From: Cardiobacteriaceae bacterium TAE3-ERU3
Lineage (GTDB): Bacteria > Pseudomonadota > Gammaproteobacteria > Cardiobacteriales > Cardiobacteriaceae
NCBI GenBank assembly: GCA_019218315.1
Contig: JAHUUI010000001.1
Location: 541,722-605,721 of the forward strand
Direction of reading: 5' to 3'
DNA: 64,000 nt
The notes under the pieces are model-generated. The model worked only from the letters and a program-made list of their open reading frames with translations, had not been told where the DNA came from and searched no databases. The position numbers and the translations under genes are program-made. Positions 29,031 through 39,028 of this stretch are shown one piece after another. How positions within the stretch are numbered: the stretch's first letter is position 1; each line of letters opens with the position of its first letter.

Positions 29031-30049
29031 AGCTTCACCCTCACCAACCACACAAACAACGGTGCACCGACAATTGAAGTAACAATGCCGGTAGAAATCT
29101 CAACTGGGCTGAGCGCCACACGCGCGACAATATCAACCAATAGCAAATATATGCCACCAACAATCATCGAATACGGCACAATGCGGCGATAATCATGGCC
29201 GACAAACAAGCGCACGACATGCGGGATAACCAACCCAACAAAGCCCATCGGCCCAACCAGCGCAACGCTCGATGCTGTCAGGGCGATCACTGCAAACAGC
29301 ACCATCACCTTGAGGCGGCCAACTTTGACGCCGAGGCCAGTTGCAGTTTCTTCGCCCATGGCAAAAGTTGTCACTTGTCGTGCAACCAGCAGTGCAACTG
29401 CCATACCGGCAATCAACCACGGACTACACCACCACAGTACATTCAAATCACGACCCGCCAATGAGCCGGTCAGCCACACGCGCAGGTTTTCAAAAGTATC
29501 TTGGTCAATCAGCTTGATGACTGCGATAAACGAGGCCAAAAATGACGTCACCGCCGCACCGGAAAGAATCAGAGTCAAGGGCGTTGCACCACCAGGCGCC
29601 GATACTGCAATCCCCCATACCAGCAGCGCCGCACCAAGTGCACCAATCGCCGCAAACAGTGGTAACCAGCCTGCGTCTTGCACACCAAAAAAGCTCACCA
29701 GTACCACGACCGAAAACGATGCACCGTGTAGCAGCCCAAGAATGCTCGGTTCGGCGAGCGGGTTACGCGTCACACCCTGCATCAGCGCCCCGGCAACTGA
29801 AAGGCTCGCACCGACCACTAGCGCAATCACCGCACGCGGCAGGCGCAACTGCCAGATCACAATATGGTCAAATTTCTTCTCGTCAAAATCGAGCAAGGCA
29901 TTAAATACCTCACCAAGTGGGATCGATTTCGCACCGACGGCAATATGCAGGGCAAAAGCCAACAACAATGCGAATATACACCACAACCACGGCAGCGGAA
30001 TCAGCTTACGCCCAACTGCTGGCGACATCACATCCGCCTCACCACTCAT
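29027..30049 (-). CDS. FecCD-family permease, first subunit
   Basis: This 340-residue inner-membrane permease is a paralogue of its neighbour. It has the blocks NPLAEPSILGLLHGASF near residue 95 and GPMGFVGLVIPHVVRL near residue 270. The ATG at 30049 overlaps the stop codon of the ATPase gene in ATGA, which decides the start against a longer frame to 30085 lying inside the ATPase coding sequence. It should pair with the second subunit to form the translocation channel. Confidence 0.9.
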   Translation of the reverse strand: MSGEADVMSPAVGRKLIPLPWLWCIFALLLAFALHIAVGAKSIPLGEVFNALLDFDEKKFDHIVIWQLRLPRAVIALVVGASLSVAGALMQGVTRNPLAEPSILGLLHGASFSVVVLVSFFGVQDAGWLPLFAAIGALGAALLVWGIAVSAPGGATPLTLILSGAAVTSFLASFIAVIKLIDQDTFENLRVWLTGSLAGRDLNVLWWCSPWLIAGMAVALLVARQVTTFAMGEETATGLGVKVGRLKVMVLFAVIALTASSVALVGPMGFVGLVIPHVVRLFVGHDYRRIVPYSMIVGGIYLLLVDIVARVALSPVEISTGIVTSIVGAPLFVWLVRVKL

Positions 30050-30867
30050 GATGCATTCCCGGCTGCGTATAGGCGCGGCAGGCACACTGGATGCCCATGG
30101 GTCGGATCAGTCATGACCGCCGCATCGAGATCAAATACCTTGGCAAGATTTTCTTCAGTAAACACCTCACGCGGTGCACCGCTGGTGATGATTTGCCCAT
30201 CACGCATCATCACCATGTGGTCAGCAAATGCCGCCGCCATGTTCAGCTCATGCAGCACTATGACCAACGTACGCCCGACATCGCGGGTCGCCCTCGCAAG
30301 TAGCGACAGTACATCAATCTGCACCTTCATATCGAGGAATGTGGTCGGCTCATCAAGCAGTAAAAAATCGGTCTGTTGTGCAAGGATCATTGCAATCCAT
30401 ACCCGTTGGCGCTGACCACCCGACATCGCACTGACCGGGCGATCGGCAAACTGGGTAATATCAGCATCCAGCATCGCCTGCTCAATCGCCTCATGATCAG
30501 CTTTTGACCACTGGCGCACCAGGGATTGATGCGGAAAGCGCCCCTGCGCAACCAACTCTCGCACGGTCAAGCCTTCTGGCGCAATAGGCCCTTGTGGCAA
30601 CAGCGCCATTTTTTTTGCGATCAGCTTGCTATTGGCCTTGTGTACATCTTCGCCATCAAGCATCACTGTGCCAGCTGTAGGCTTAAGTACCCGTGCCATT
30701 GCCTTGACCAAAGTTGATTTACCACAGCCATTTGGCCCAACCAGTGCCGTAATGCCACCGTTGGCAACGGTAAGATTAACGCCGTCAATAATCACTTTAT
30801 CGCCATAACCGACGACCAGATCGTGCACCGCCAGACGTGGCTGTTCCTGCGCAGCAGAGTCACTCAT
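30046..30867 (-). CDS. ABC transporter ATPase for iron-siderophore uptake (FecE-like)
   Basis: This 273-residue cytoplasmic ATPase powers the FecCD-type permeases encoded next to it. Walker A GPNGCGKST is near residues 43-51, the Q-loop LLPQGP near 93, the signature SGGQRQR near 150, Walker B FLLLDEPT near 170, and the switch His in VLHELN near 205. It is the first gene of the operon ATPase-permease-permease-binding protein x3. The region upstream (30868-31154) should carry the promoter, but I could not point to a convincing Fur box. Confidence 0.92.
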   Translation of the reverse strand: MSDSAAQEQPRLAVHDLVVGYGDKVIIDGVNLTVANGGITALVGPNGCGKSTLVKAMARVLKPTAGTVMLDGEDVHKANSKLIAKKMALLPQGPIAPEGLTVRELVAQGRFPHQSLVRQWSKADHEAIEQAMLDADITQFADRPVSAMSGGQRQRVWIAMILAQQTDFLLLDEPTTFLDMKVQIDVLSLLARATRDVGRTLVIVLHELNMAAAFADHMVMMRDGQIITSGAPREVFTEENLAKVFDLDAAVMTDPTHGHPVCLPRLYAAGNAS

Positions 30868-31154
30868 TCGATGTACCCGTGATTTACAAAAAATTATTCG
30901 AAGCTTTGCTGAACTGGCTTTTGCATACTGGCAATAACATGCTGATTATGCGCTGATGTGATGATCTGGTTTCCAAGCAATAACTATAGTTTGCTCATAG
31001 CCAAATGCCTCTCACAAAACATGCGGAAAGCGATAACCAGCGATATGCAACAAATACGCTTGCGCTCTCTACAGACAAAGTAAGCGCAGAACTATACTGA
31101 TTTTTGATACCACCTTCAATAGCAATCTAAATGATATTATTTATTATTACTTGA
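30868..31154. promoter_or_regulatory. Region upstream of the iron-uptake operon
   Basis: This 287-base gap lies between the isochorismatase-type gene and the ATPase gene, both on the minus strand. It contains a perfect AACTATAGTT palindrome near 30983, whose TATAGT could be a minus-strand -10, and a very AT-rich patch at 31129-31160. The iron-responsive operator is uncertain. No gene is visible. Confidence 0.35.
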
Positions 31155-31700
31155 TTATTTAACTAACGCACTGATGGTTTTAAATTGCGCATGGGTACTG
31201 CTGCGCAATAGCTCAAACAAAATTGACTCAACCGTTGCCATGCGTACACCTGCAGCAACCATCCGTGCTATAGCAATTTCATGGTCATGGGGGTTACGTG
31301 ATGAGCAAGCATCGGTAATCAATACAGGCTGGTAGCCTTTATCAAGCAAATCTAAAGCCGTTTGCATCACGCAAACGTGGCTTTCTACGCCAAAGAGTAA
31401 ACAAATTTTGCGCTTCTGCGCGGTGATATGCGCCATTGCGGCTTCGTTGTCACACACGCTGAAGCTGCGCTTTTCAAATATCGGCACATCATCGAGTAGT
31501 GGTAGCAAATCCGCTGCAGTCTCCCCGAGTCCTTTTTTGTACTGCTGATTGTGCATCAAAGGAACTCCCAGCGCTTGTAGACCTTGCAAAAGTATCTTTG
31601 TTCGTTCAATAACCCGCTGCGGCTCATGAATGTGTGGCAGCAGCTTTTCCTGCATGTCTATCAGTAGCGCTGTACTATCTTCTATCGTGATTCTGTGCAT
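31155..31700 (-). CDS. Isochorismatase-family cysteine hydrolase
   Basis: This 181-residue soluble hydrolase of the isochorismatase superfamily shows the expected triad. The Asp is in LLIDMQEKLLP near residue 15, the Lys in FEKRSFS near residue 77, and the nucleophilic Cys in GVESHVCVMQT near residue 110. Members similar to this one (YcaC-like) have unclear substrates; isochorismate is not implied. ATG 31700 follows a GGAGGA site, while the longer frame to 31727 would start upstream of that site. It is divergent from the glycosyltransferase gene and 287 bases upstream of the iron operon, which may or may not be a functional link. Confidence 0.8.
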   Translation of the reverse strand: MHRITIEDSTALLIDMQEKLLPHIHEPQRVIERTKILLQGLQALGVPLMHNQQYKKGLGETAADLLPLLDDVPIFEKRSFSVCDNEAAMAHITAQKRKICLLFGVESHVCVMQTALDLLDKGYQPVLITDACSSRNPHDHEIAIARMVAAGVRMATVESILFELLRSSTHAQFKTISALVK

Positions 31701-31797
31701 TCTTCCTCCGTCAATATCGCCACGCACCTATTCATGCCATCGGGCATATAAGAGTATCTATGTATATAATGACGCGATTTTCAATCAACGCCTGCTT

Positions 31798-32526
31798 ATG
31801 TCACCACACTACATTATCTGCATGAAATGGGGCAACAAATACCCCGCTGAATACGTCAATCGCTTGTATCACATGGTACAACGTAATCTGACCATACCTT
31901 TTGAAATGGTCTGCCTGACAGATGACAGCTCAGGTATTGATGAAGCTGTGCGTTGTCTGCCAATCCCTTCATTGGACTTACCCAGTGGCTTACCCGAACG
32001 TGGCTGGCTCAAGCTGACAACGTTCAGTAGCAATTTGCACGGGCTAAGCGGTACTGCATTATTCCTCGATCTCGACGTGGTGATTTTCCGTAATATTGAT
32101 CATTTTTTCACCCACCAAGCAGAGCAAGATGGCGTCTTTATCATCAAAGACTGGAAACGCCCTTGGCGCATTACCGGTAACAGCTCGGTATATCGCTTCA
32201 AGATTGGTGCGTATCCCGACATGCTTGACGATTTCCGCAAGCGCTTCGTAGAGATTCGTCAACAATTCCGCAATGAGCAAGCTTATCTGTCGTGGTACGT
32301 CGATCAGCGCAATGAGCTGCACTACTGGCCAAAATCGTGGTGCAAAAGCTACAAATACCACGCTTTACACACATTCCCACTGTCATTCATCTTGCCTCCC
32401 AAACAGCCTGACTGCGATATTCTGATTTTCCACGGTGAGGTCAACCCGCATGACGCAATTAAAGGTGGCGGCGGTAAATGGTATCGCCATATCCTACCCG
32501 CACCATGGCTCAAAAATTACTGGTGA
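31798..32526 (+). CDS. Glycosyltransferase-like protein (DxD type)
   Basis: This 242-residue protein has the look of a GT-A-fold sugar transferase: an early IICMKWGNKY segment, FEMVCLTDD near residue 40, and a D-x-D metal motif in FLDLDVVIF near residue 90. No membrane segment is present. ATG 31798 excludes the 56 extra codons upstream that lie inside the divergent gene. It starts a close-packed run of LPS-assembly genes (four bases to the next gene), so addition of a sugar to LPS or another surface glycan is likely. Donor and acceptor are unknown. Confidence 0.7.
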   Translation: MSPHYIICMKWGNKYPAEYVNRLYHMVQRNLTIPFEMVCLTDDSSGIDEAVRCLPIPSLDLPSGLPERGWLKLTTFSSNLHGLSGTALFLDLDVVIFRNIDHFFTHQAEQDGVFIIKDWKRPWRITGNSSVYRFKIGAYPDMLDDFRKRFVEIRQQFRNEQAYLSWYVDQRNELHYWPKSWCKSYKYHALHTFPLSFILPPKQPDCDILIFHGEVNPHDAIKGGGGKWYRHILPAPWLKNYW

Positions 32527-32530
32527 ATGC

Positions 32531-34126
32531 ATGAAACTCAGCGTTGTAATGATCGTCAAAAATGAAGCTGACAACCTCAAGCTCAGCCTACCTGCACTCA
32601 AAGGACTCGCAGATGAAATCATCATTCTCGACTCCGGCAGTAGTGACGACAGCAAACAAATCGCAGTAGCCCATGGCGCGCAGTGGCATGAAAATAGCGA
32701 TTGGCAAGGTTTTGGTGTGCAACGCCAGCGCGCACAAGCATTTGCCCAAGGTAAGTGGATTCTCGCGCTCGATGCCGATGAAGTAGTCACAGCTGAACTT
32801 GCTGACAGTATTCGCACCATCCTCGCCCAGCCACCCGCTAAGACTGTTTACGGCATCAAACGTCTTGACTACGTCTTTGGCAAACGCATCGACCACCCAA
32901 AATGGCGGATCAAAGCACATTGGCGACTGTATCCGGCGAATTTCCACTACAACGACAATCCAGTTCATGAATCCGTCAACCTCGACGGCGCACAAACCGC
33001 CGTTCTCGATGGGTATCTAGAGCACCACACCGCACCAGATCCGGCATTTTGGCTACACAAGCGACTTGAATACGCACTGACTTGGGCAAAAGACCGCCAC
33101 CAACGTGGCAAACACGTATCGCCACCAGGTGTGTGGTTGCGCTCTGTATGGGCATTTTTCAAGCAATATCTCGCTGATGGACGCTTCCTGCAAGGAAAAT
33201 ATGGCTTTATTTACGCGACACTATTTGCGGAATATACCTTCAACAAATACGCGCTGCTCTACGACCTTAACCACCGCGCACAAAGCTACGAAAATGACTT
33301 CCAGCCACACAACATCACCGTAGAAAATATGCCCTCACCACAAAAAGCAGCTGATACACGTAAAGCAACGTTAAGTGTGGTGATGATCGTTAAAAATGAA
33401 CAAAAGCATCTACCTGCATGCCTTGCAAGCCTGGCCGATCTTGCTGACGAAATAATCTTGCTTGATTCCGGCAGTAGCGATGCAACCAAACGCATAGCTG
33501 AACATTACGGTGCAAAATGGCACATCAATACTGACTGGCCAGGCTTTGGCCGCCAGCGACAAATAGCGCAACAATACGCCAGTAGCGATTACGTCCTCGC
33601 CCTTGATGCCGATGAGCAACCCAACGAAGCGTTAATTGCCGCAATTAAGGATCTACTCGCCAAACCAGTCGTAACCGATAAAGTTTTTGCCCTGCGTCGG
33701 CAAAATATCTTCTGCGGCACTGCTGTACACGGTAATGCCTGGTATTACGACCAAATTGTGCGTCTTTACGCTCGTGAGCACTTCAGCTATCACCCATTTG
33801 ACGTCCACGAATCAGTTGATGAGCAGGGTGCAGAAGTGATCACGCTTAATGGCTACTTGCGCCATTACACTAACGACAACCTCTATCATTTTCTGCTTAA
33901 AAATATTCGCTACAGCCAAATCTGGGCGCAAGAAAAATACAGTGCCGGAAAGAAATCGCCCAATCTCGCAAGCGTTCCTTTCCGTACGTGCTTTTCCTTT
34001 ATTCGTGAATACATCTTACGCGGCGCATTCCTTGGAGGGGCATACGGACTGTTCCTCTCAGCCGCAGCGAGCTTTTACAATCTCAATAAATACATCATCC
34101 TCTATCATCTAAAGCAGAGTGACTAA
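32531..34126 (+). CDS. Tandem two-domain GT2 glycosyltransferase (WaaE/KdtX-like)
   Basis: This 531-residue protein consists of two related family-2 glycosyltransferase halves. Half one (about residues 1-265) begins KLSVVMIVKNEADN and has ILDSGSSD and ALDADE. Half two (about 280-531) begins TLSVVMIVKNEQKH and has LLDSGSSD and ALDADE. Each half also repeats DWxGFGxQRQ and HESV blocks, so both nucleotide-sugar sites look intact. Single-domain relatives (WaaE/KdtX) add glucose or heptose to the LPS inner core. ATG 32531 is four bases after the preceding gene. The fusion could add two sugars in sequence. Confidence 0.82.
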   Translation: MKLSVVMIVKNEADNLKLSLPALKGLADEIIILDSGSSDDSKQIAVAHGAQWHENSDWQGFGVQRQRAQAFAQGKWILALDADEVVTAELADSIRTILAQPPAKTVYGIKRLDYVFGKRIDHPKWRIKAHWRLYPANFHYNDNPVHESVNLDGAQTAVLDGYLEHHTAPDPAFWLHKRLEYALTWAKDRHQRGKHVSPPGVWLRSVWAFFKQYLADGRFLQGKYGFIYATLFAEYTFNKYALLYDLNHRAQSYENDFQPHNITVENMPSPQKAADTRKATLSVVMIVKNEQKHLPACLASLADLADEIILLDSGSSDATKRIAEHYGAKWHINTDWPGFGRQRQIAQQYASSDYVLALDADEQPNEALIAAIKDLLAKPVVTDKVFALRRQNIFCGTAVHGNAWYYDQIVRLYAREHFSYHPFDVHESVDEQGAEVITLNGYLRHYTNDNLYHFLLKNIRYSQIWAQEKYSAGKKSPNLASVPFRTCFSFIREYILRGAFLGGAYGLFLSAAASFYNLNKYIILYHLKQSD

Positions 34127-34132
34127 AGCACC

Positions 34133-35425
34133 ATGCACATAAAAACCGCTCATGAACGCCTGTTCCAGCAAGCCAGTAACCTTTGCGTTTTCCTTTTTTT
34201 TGCTCTTTCTCTAATCATCAAAAGTGGTTATAGCTATGGCAGCGGACTATTACTGCTTGTGGCCTTATTTGGCTTACCATGGTGGAAAAAACATATCCAA
34301 CTCAATCGTATACATTACTGGCTTTTGGCATTATTGGCACTTAATGCCATTGTAGGTATTTTGTATGCTTGGAGAATGTCCGCAGACGCTGGCGACTATA
34401 ATCGTCCTATCCGCTATCTTGCCTGTATGCTGCTTTTGGTTTACCTCAGCGTTTACCCACCACGAAGAAATTGGCTATGGTGGGGTATTGCTGTTGGTGC
34501 AATAGGTGCAGGTCTTAGTGCGCTGTATTATACCTACGGTGGTAATCCAGCATTAACATTCCCCCGTGCATCGCGTTATCTTAATGCAATTCAATTTGGT
34601 AATGCATCAGCACTACTGGGCGTATTGTGTTTGTGCGGCATAAGCTACGCTCGCCATCAACGCCAATCCTGGTTACTTATTGCATTACCGATTGGTTTTT
34701 TCCTCGGTCTGACCGCTTCATTACTCTCACAAAGCCGGGGGGGATGGGTAGCTTTACTTATTGCCGCAATTATTTTTGTCATGCAAAATCGCCAGCATCT
34801 TCGTAGGCAACAATGGTATTGGCTAATACTCAGTAGCATATTGGGTATAGCAATACTTGGTATACTCGGTAAAAATACAATCCAATCACGTTTAATTAAA
34901 GCAAATAATGAAATTACTGCTTATATTGAACACGGCACAGAAAATACATCTGTAGGTGCTCGCTTATCTATGTGGCGCTTTGCTATCCATGAAGGCATGA
35001 ACTATCCCTTGTTTGGACCAAGTAAAGATGAGATGGAAGCTGACAAAAAGGCATGGGTAGCCGATGGACGAGGTCATGCCATTGAATATTATGGTCATTT
35101 TCATAATGAATATTTAGATCTTTTTGCAAAGCAAGGTTTACTTGGTCTAGGTGCTTTTCTTGCCCTGCTGCTTATGCCACTGACCCTTTTTCATCGCTAT
35201 TTAAATGGAAAAGTTTCCTTGGCAGATAGGGCTGATGATGCTATTGCAAAAGCAGGTTACTATCTCATTATTCTGCACATGGGCTTTGGTTTAACCCAAG
35301 TTTCTATTCATGCACATAATAGTGGTTTTATGCTTTTTGTTATTCCTCTGTGCATTTTCTTATCTTGCCTAATGCCAGTAAATAGCGCTAACAACAAATA
35401 TCTTTCATATAAAAATCACCCTTAA
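34133..35425 (+). CDS. O-antigen ligase/polymerase family membrane protein (WaaL/Wzy type)
   Basis: This 430-residue inner-membrane protein has about eleven hydrophobic helices. The large periplasmic loop near residues 230-330 contains the Wzy_C-type features SVGARLSMW and HFHNEYLDLFAKQGLLG, with the essential His of ligases in the latter. It lies directly after the glycosyltransferases and before msbA, which favours a WaaL-like O-antigen or oligosaccharide ligase over a polymerase. No O-antigen polymerisation genes are in view. Gaps of six bases before and four after indicate one transcript. Confidence 0.8.
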   Translation: MHIKTAHERLFQQASNLCVFLFFALSLIIKSGYSYGSGLLLLVALFGLPWWKKHIQLNRIHYWLLALLALNAIVGILYAWRMSADAGDYNRPIRYLACMLLLVYLSVYPPRRNWLWWGIAVGAIGAGLSALYYTYGGNPALTFPRASRYLNAIQFGNASALLGVLCLCGISYARHQRQSWLLIALPIGFFLGLTASLLSQSRGGWVALLIAAIIFVMQNRQHLRRQQWYWLILSSILGIAILGILGKNTIQSRLIKANNEITAYIEHGTENTSVGARLSMWRFAIHEGMNYPLFGPSKDEMEADKKAWVADGRGHAIEYYGHFHNEYLDLFAKQGLLGLGAFLALLLMPLTLFHRYLNGKVSLADRADDAIAKAGYYLIILHMGFGLTQVSIHAHNSGFMLFVIPLCIFLSCLMPVNSANNKYLSYKNHP

Positions 35426-35429
35426 ATTT

Positions 35430-37163
35430 ATGTTAAATACAGAAGACCGCGTACGTTATATAAGGCTTCTCCGCTACGTCAAGCCACACTGGAAAATAGC
35501 AGTTCTTACTGTTTTGGCTACCATTGTTTATGGATTGACAGAACCGCTTGTGCCATTTGTATTGAAGCCACTGATTGATGGTGGCTTTGCCGAGCGCGAT
35601 ATGACGACCGTCTATGCCATGGTTGCGCTACTGATTGGAGGGTTTTTAATCCGTGGTGTTGCCAACTTTACCAGTGCCTATGCATCAACTTGGCTTGCTC
35701 AGCGCGTCGTCTATACTTTGCGCAAACAGATGTTTGCACACCTACTGCGCTTGCCTATGGCTTATCATAATCGTCATAGCAATGGCGAAATCGTTTCACG
35801 TTTTACATATGACGTTTTACAGCTGATGAGCGCATCGACAGATGCAGTGATGATTTTGGTGCGCGAAATCATCACTATCATTGCCTTGCTCAGCTATCTT
35901 TTCTACCTCAATTGGAAAATGACGCTGATGATATTGAGTATTTCGCCTTTACTCGCCTTTATCATTACCTTCATTTCACGCCGCCTGCGCAATCTCGCGC
36001 GGGCCATGCAGGAAGACATGAGCGGCATGAATCACGTTGTTGATGAAAGTCTGCGCGGTCGGGAGATTGTGCGTATTTATCACGGTGAAAAATTTGAAAA
36101 ATCTCGCTTCGACAAGCAAGCTTACTCCGTCCTTAAGCATGCCTTGCTGTCAAAGAAAAACCTTGAAATTGCCTCTCCGATCATTGAAATGATCATCATT
36201 GGCTCTCTTGCTGTTGTGATCATCATCGCAGCCAATCTTGCACAAACTCAGCCTGAACAAATGACCGCTGGGACATTTGTCGCCTTCCTCGGTACCATGG
36301 CACTGCTATTTCCACCAATTAAGCGTCTTGGCAAAGTCGTTGAACCCATCCAAAAAGGCATGGCAGCCACGCAAAGCATTTTTGATTTTCTCGATACCCC
36401 AACAGAACCACAGAAAGCTTTACCACACAAGCAAATCAAGCACGGTAGCCTGACGTTTGAAAACGTCTCATTCAGCTACGGCGAACATCAGGTGCTAAAT
36501 GATTTCTCACTACATATAGACGCTGGCGAAACCGTCGCACTGGTCGGCGAATCCGGCAGTGGTAAATCAACTATTGCCGCATTGATTGCCGGTTTTTATC
36601 AGCCAGACAATGGCCGCATTCTATTTGATGGTATAGATACTGCAGAAATGACCATGCAAGATCGCCGCCGCGCCTTGGCCTTGGTCACTCAGCAAACAGT
36701 GGTTTTTTCATCCGGTATTATCGATAACATTGCCTATGGCGATCCTGAGCCTGACCGTGAGCGCGTCATTGCCGCAGCAAAAAGAGCTAATGCTGATGGT
36801 TTCATTCAGCGCCTGCCGGAAAAATACGATAGTCATCTCGGCGAGCAGGGCGGTCGTCTGTCCGGTGGACAAAAACAGCGCATAGCGATCGCACGTGCAT
36901 TGTATAAAAATGCACCAATACTGATACTCGACGAAGCCACTTCCGCACTCGATAATGAATCCGAACACAAAGTTCAGACTGCCATCGACGAGCTACGCCA
37001 TGGCCGCACTGCAATCGTCATTGCCCACCGCCTCTCAACTGTACGCCATGCAGACCGCATCATTGTGCTCAATCAAGGGCGTATTGTAGAGTCTGGGTCA
37101 CACGATGAATTGCTGGGTGAAAACGGTGTTTATGCTAAACTGCTCGCCCAAAATATTCACTAA
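35430..37163 (+). CDS. msbA: Lipid A export ABC transporter MsbA
   Basis: This 577-residue half-transporter flips lipid A-core from the inner to the outer leaflet of the inner membrane. Six transmembrane helices occupy about residues 20-310. The nucleotide-binding domain has Walker A GESGSGKST near residue 375, the signature LSGGQKQR near 475, Walker B LILDEATS near 498 and the switch IAHRLST near 530. Length fits MsbA (about 580 residues). The start is four bases after the ligase-like gene. Context in an LPS cluster supports MsbA over other exporters. Confidence 0.88.
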   Translation: MLNTEDRVRYIRLLRYVKPHWKIAVLTVLATIVYGLTEPLVPFVLKPLIDGGFAERDMTTVYAMVALLIGGFLIRGVANFTSAYASTWLAQRVVYTLRKQMFAHLLRLPMAYHNRHSNGEIVSRFTYDVLQLMSASTDAVMILVREIITIIALLSYLFYLNWKMTLMILSISPLLAFIITFISRRLRNLARAMQEDMSGMNHVVDESLRGREIVRIYHGEKFEKSRFDKQAYSVLKHALLSKKNLEIASPIIEMIIIGSLAVVIIIAANLAQTQPEQMTAGTFVAFLGTMALLFPPIKRLGKVVEPIQKGMAATQSIFDFLDTPTEPQKALPHKQIKHGSLTFENVSFSYGEHQVLNDFSLHIDAGETVALVGESGSGKSTIAALIAGFYQPDNGRILFDGIDTAEMTMQDRRRALALVTQQTVVFSSGIIDNIAYGDPEPDRERVIAAAKRANADGFIQRLPEKYDSHLGEQGGRLSGGQKQRIAIARALYKNAPILILDEATSALDNESEHKVQTAIDELRHGRTAIVIAHRLSTVRHADRIIVLNQGRIVESGSHDELLGENGVYAKLLAQNIH

Positions 37164-37180
37164 TTCCTGAGTTTCACAAT

Positions 37181-39028
37181 ATGACAGAACACCTTGGCTT
37201 GATGATATCAAGCCTGCTTGCATTGGGTATTGGTGCCCAGTGGCTCGGCTGGTTCAGCAAAAAACCGGCTATTATTTACCTGCTTGCAATCGGCATTCTG
37301 CTGGGTCCAACCTTACATTGGTTCAATCCCGACGAAGTGCTCGGCGATTTGCTGTTTCCGTTTGTCTCGCTCGGCGTTGCTATCATCCTGTTTGAAGGTG
37401 CATTGACCCTGAAATTTCAGGAAATCAAAAGCCACGGACGGGTAGTCACCAACCTCGTCACCATCGGCGTTCTTATTACCATCGCTGTAGCAATGACCGC
37501 TGCATGGTTGTTTATGGATATGAGTATTGAGCTGGCGCTACTGTTTGGTGCGCTGGTTTCAGTTACCGGCCCCACCGTTATTGTGCCGCTGTTGCGTAGT
37601 GTGCGCCCGAATAAAACCATCAGCAATATTCTGCGCTGGGAAGGCGTAGTCATTGACCCAATCGGCGCATTGCTTGTCGTACTCGTCTATGAATATATCA
37701 TTGCCGGGCATTCTCCGCTGATTTTTGCCAAAACCATCATTGAAGGTTTTTCTTTAGGCACTATTTCCGCATTGTTCCTCGCGACGCTACTCAAGCGCCA
37801 CTGGATACCGGAATACCTGCACAATGTCTTTACCCTTGCGCTGGTGCTGATCGTCTTTTCTGTATCCAACTACTTTATCGAAGAATCTGGTCTGCTGTCT
37901 GTCACGGTAATGGGTATGGTACTCGCCAATATTCGCAACCTACAGACCGATGACATCCTTGATTTCAAAGAAAGTTTGTCACTGATCATCATTTCGATGC
38001 TATTTATCGTACTTTCAGCACGCATCAGTTTCGATGGCTTTGCCCGCATGGGTTTCCAAGGCATTCTCGTCCTACTCGCCATCATGTTTATTGCACGCCC
38101 ATTATCGGTATGGGTTTCAGCACTCGGCTCCAAGCTCACTCGCAACGAAAAGCTGCTGATCAGCTGGATTGCTCCACGCGGTATCGTCGCAGCTGCAGTC
38201 TCTTCATTATTTGTACTTAAGCTTGAAGATTCGGCTGGCAGTGATGTACTTGTACCACTGGTCTTTACCATAATCATTGGCACAGTCATCATCCAAAGCC
38301 TAACCGCCAAACCTCTTGCCAATTTCCTCGGCGTCGCTGATCCTAATCCGAATGGCGTATTGATCTCCGGTATTAATCCATTCACGATCAAACTCGGCAA
38401 AGCCATCAAAGAAAACGGCTTTGACGTCATCCTTGCAAGCACCAGCTATGACCGCACTGCTAAAGCACGAATGGAAGGGCTCAACGTCTATTACGGCAAC
38501 CTCGTATCCGAACATGCAGACCGCCATCTGAGCCTGGTCGGTATCGGCCATTTGATCGCATTGCACCCGCGCAACGAGCAAAATATGCTTACCATTTTGC
38601 GCTACAAATCAGAATTTGGTAGCCGCAATGTGTATCGCATTAAAACCAATGACCGTGTCAACAGTAGCGAACGCGAAAAAGACTACTCAGAATGGCACAG
38701 TGGTTGGCTGTTTGATGACGGTATGACCTACAACAAACTGATGGCCAGCGACAGCGATAAAGCGCAAATTCGCACCACCAACATCAGCGATAACTACACC
38801 TTTGAACAGTACCAACAGGACAATCCGGACAGCATTCCTCTATTTGCCTTAAACAGCGCAAATAAATTGTTCATGTTTTCTTCCAAAGCAAACTTTACAC
38901 CTGTAAAAGGCTGGAAAATCGTCGCCTTACAGCCGTATTCTGAAGAAAAACATGCTGAAAAAATGACTAAGCGCCAACAAGAGCGCAATAATGAGAAAAC
39001 CGATGAAAACAGCGGAGAATTACCATGA
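37181..39028 (+). CDS. CPA1-family Na+/H+ antiporter with a C-terminal TrkA-type domain
   Basis: This 615-residue inner-membrane protein has about twelve helices in residues 5-395, with the CPA1 blocks LFEGALTL near residue 70, TGPTVIVPLL near 128 and EGVVIDPIGALL near 157; the last carries the transport Asp (the D in the IDP segment). A cytoplasmic Rossmann-like TrkA-N region follows (about 400-530), then a charged C-terminal tail. It should exchange Na+ or K+ for protons. The stop overlaps the phosphatase start in ATGA. Its place between msbA and dnaA is unusual. Confidence 0.85.
   Translation: MTEHLGLMISSLLALGIGAQWLGWFSKKPAIIYLLAIGILLGPTLHWFNPDEVLGDLLFPFVSLGVAIILFEGALTLKFQEIKSHGRVVTNLVTIGVLITIAVAMTAAWLFMDMSIELALLFGALVSVTGPTVIVPLLRSVRPNKTISNILRWEGVVIDPIGALLVVLVYEYIIAGHSPLIFAKTIIEGFSLGTISALFLATLLKRHWIPEYLHNVFTLALVLIVFSVSNYFIEESGLLSVTVMGMVLANIRNLQTDDILDFKESLSLIIISMLFIVLSARISFDGFARMGFQGILVLLAIMFIARPLSVWVSALGSKLTRNEKLLISWIAPRGIVAAAVSSLFVLKLEDSAGSDVLVPLVFTIIIGTVIIQSLTAKPLANFLGVADPNPNGVLISGINPFTIKLGKAIKENGFDVILASTSYDRTAKARMEGLNVYYGNLVSEHADRHLSLVGIGHLIALHPRNEQNMLTILRYKSEFGSRNVYRIKTNDRVNSSEREKDYSEWHSGWLFDDGMTYNKLMASDSDKAQIRTTNISDNYTFEQYQQDNPDSIPLFALNSANKLFMFSSKANFTPVKGWKIVALQPYSEEKHAEKMTKRQQERNNEKTDENSGELP

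Noticed and set aside
29310-30116. Plus-strand open frame of 268 residues opposite the permease gene
   Set aside because: Antisense of a conserved FecCD gene; low-complexity Ser/Thr/Ala translation.
31129-31147. AT-rich patch resembling a Fur box upstream of the iron operon
   Set aside because: Too many mismatches to the 19-base consensus in any register; AT-richness alone explains the likeness.
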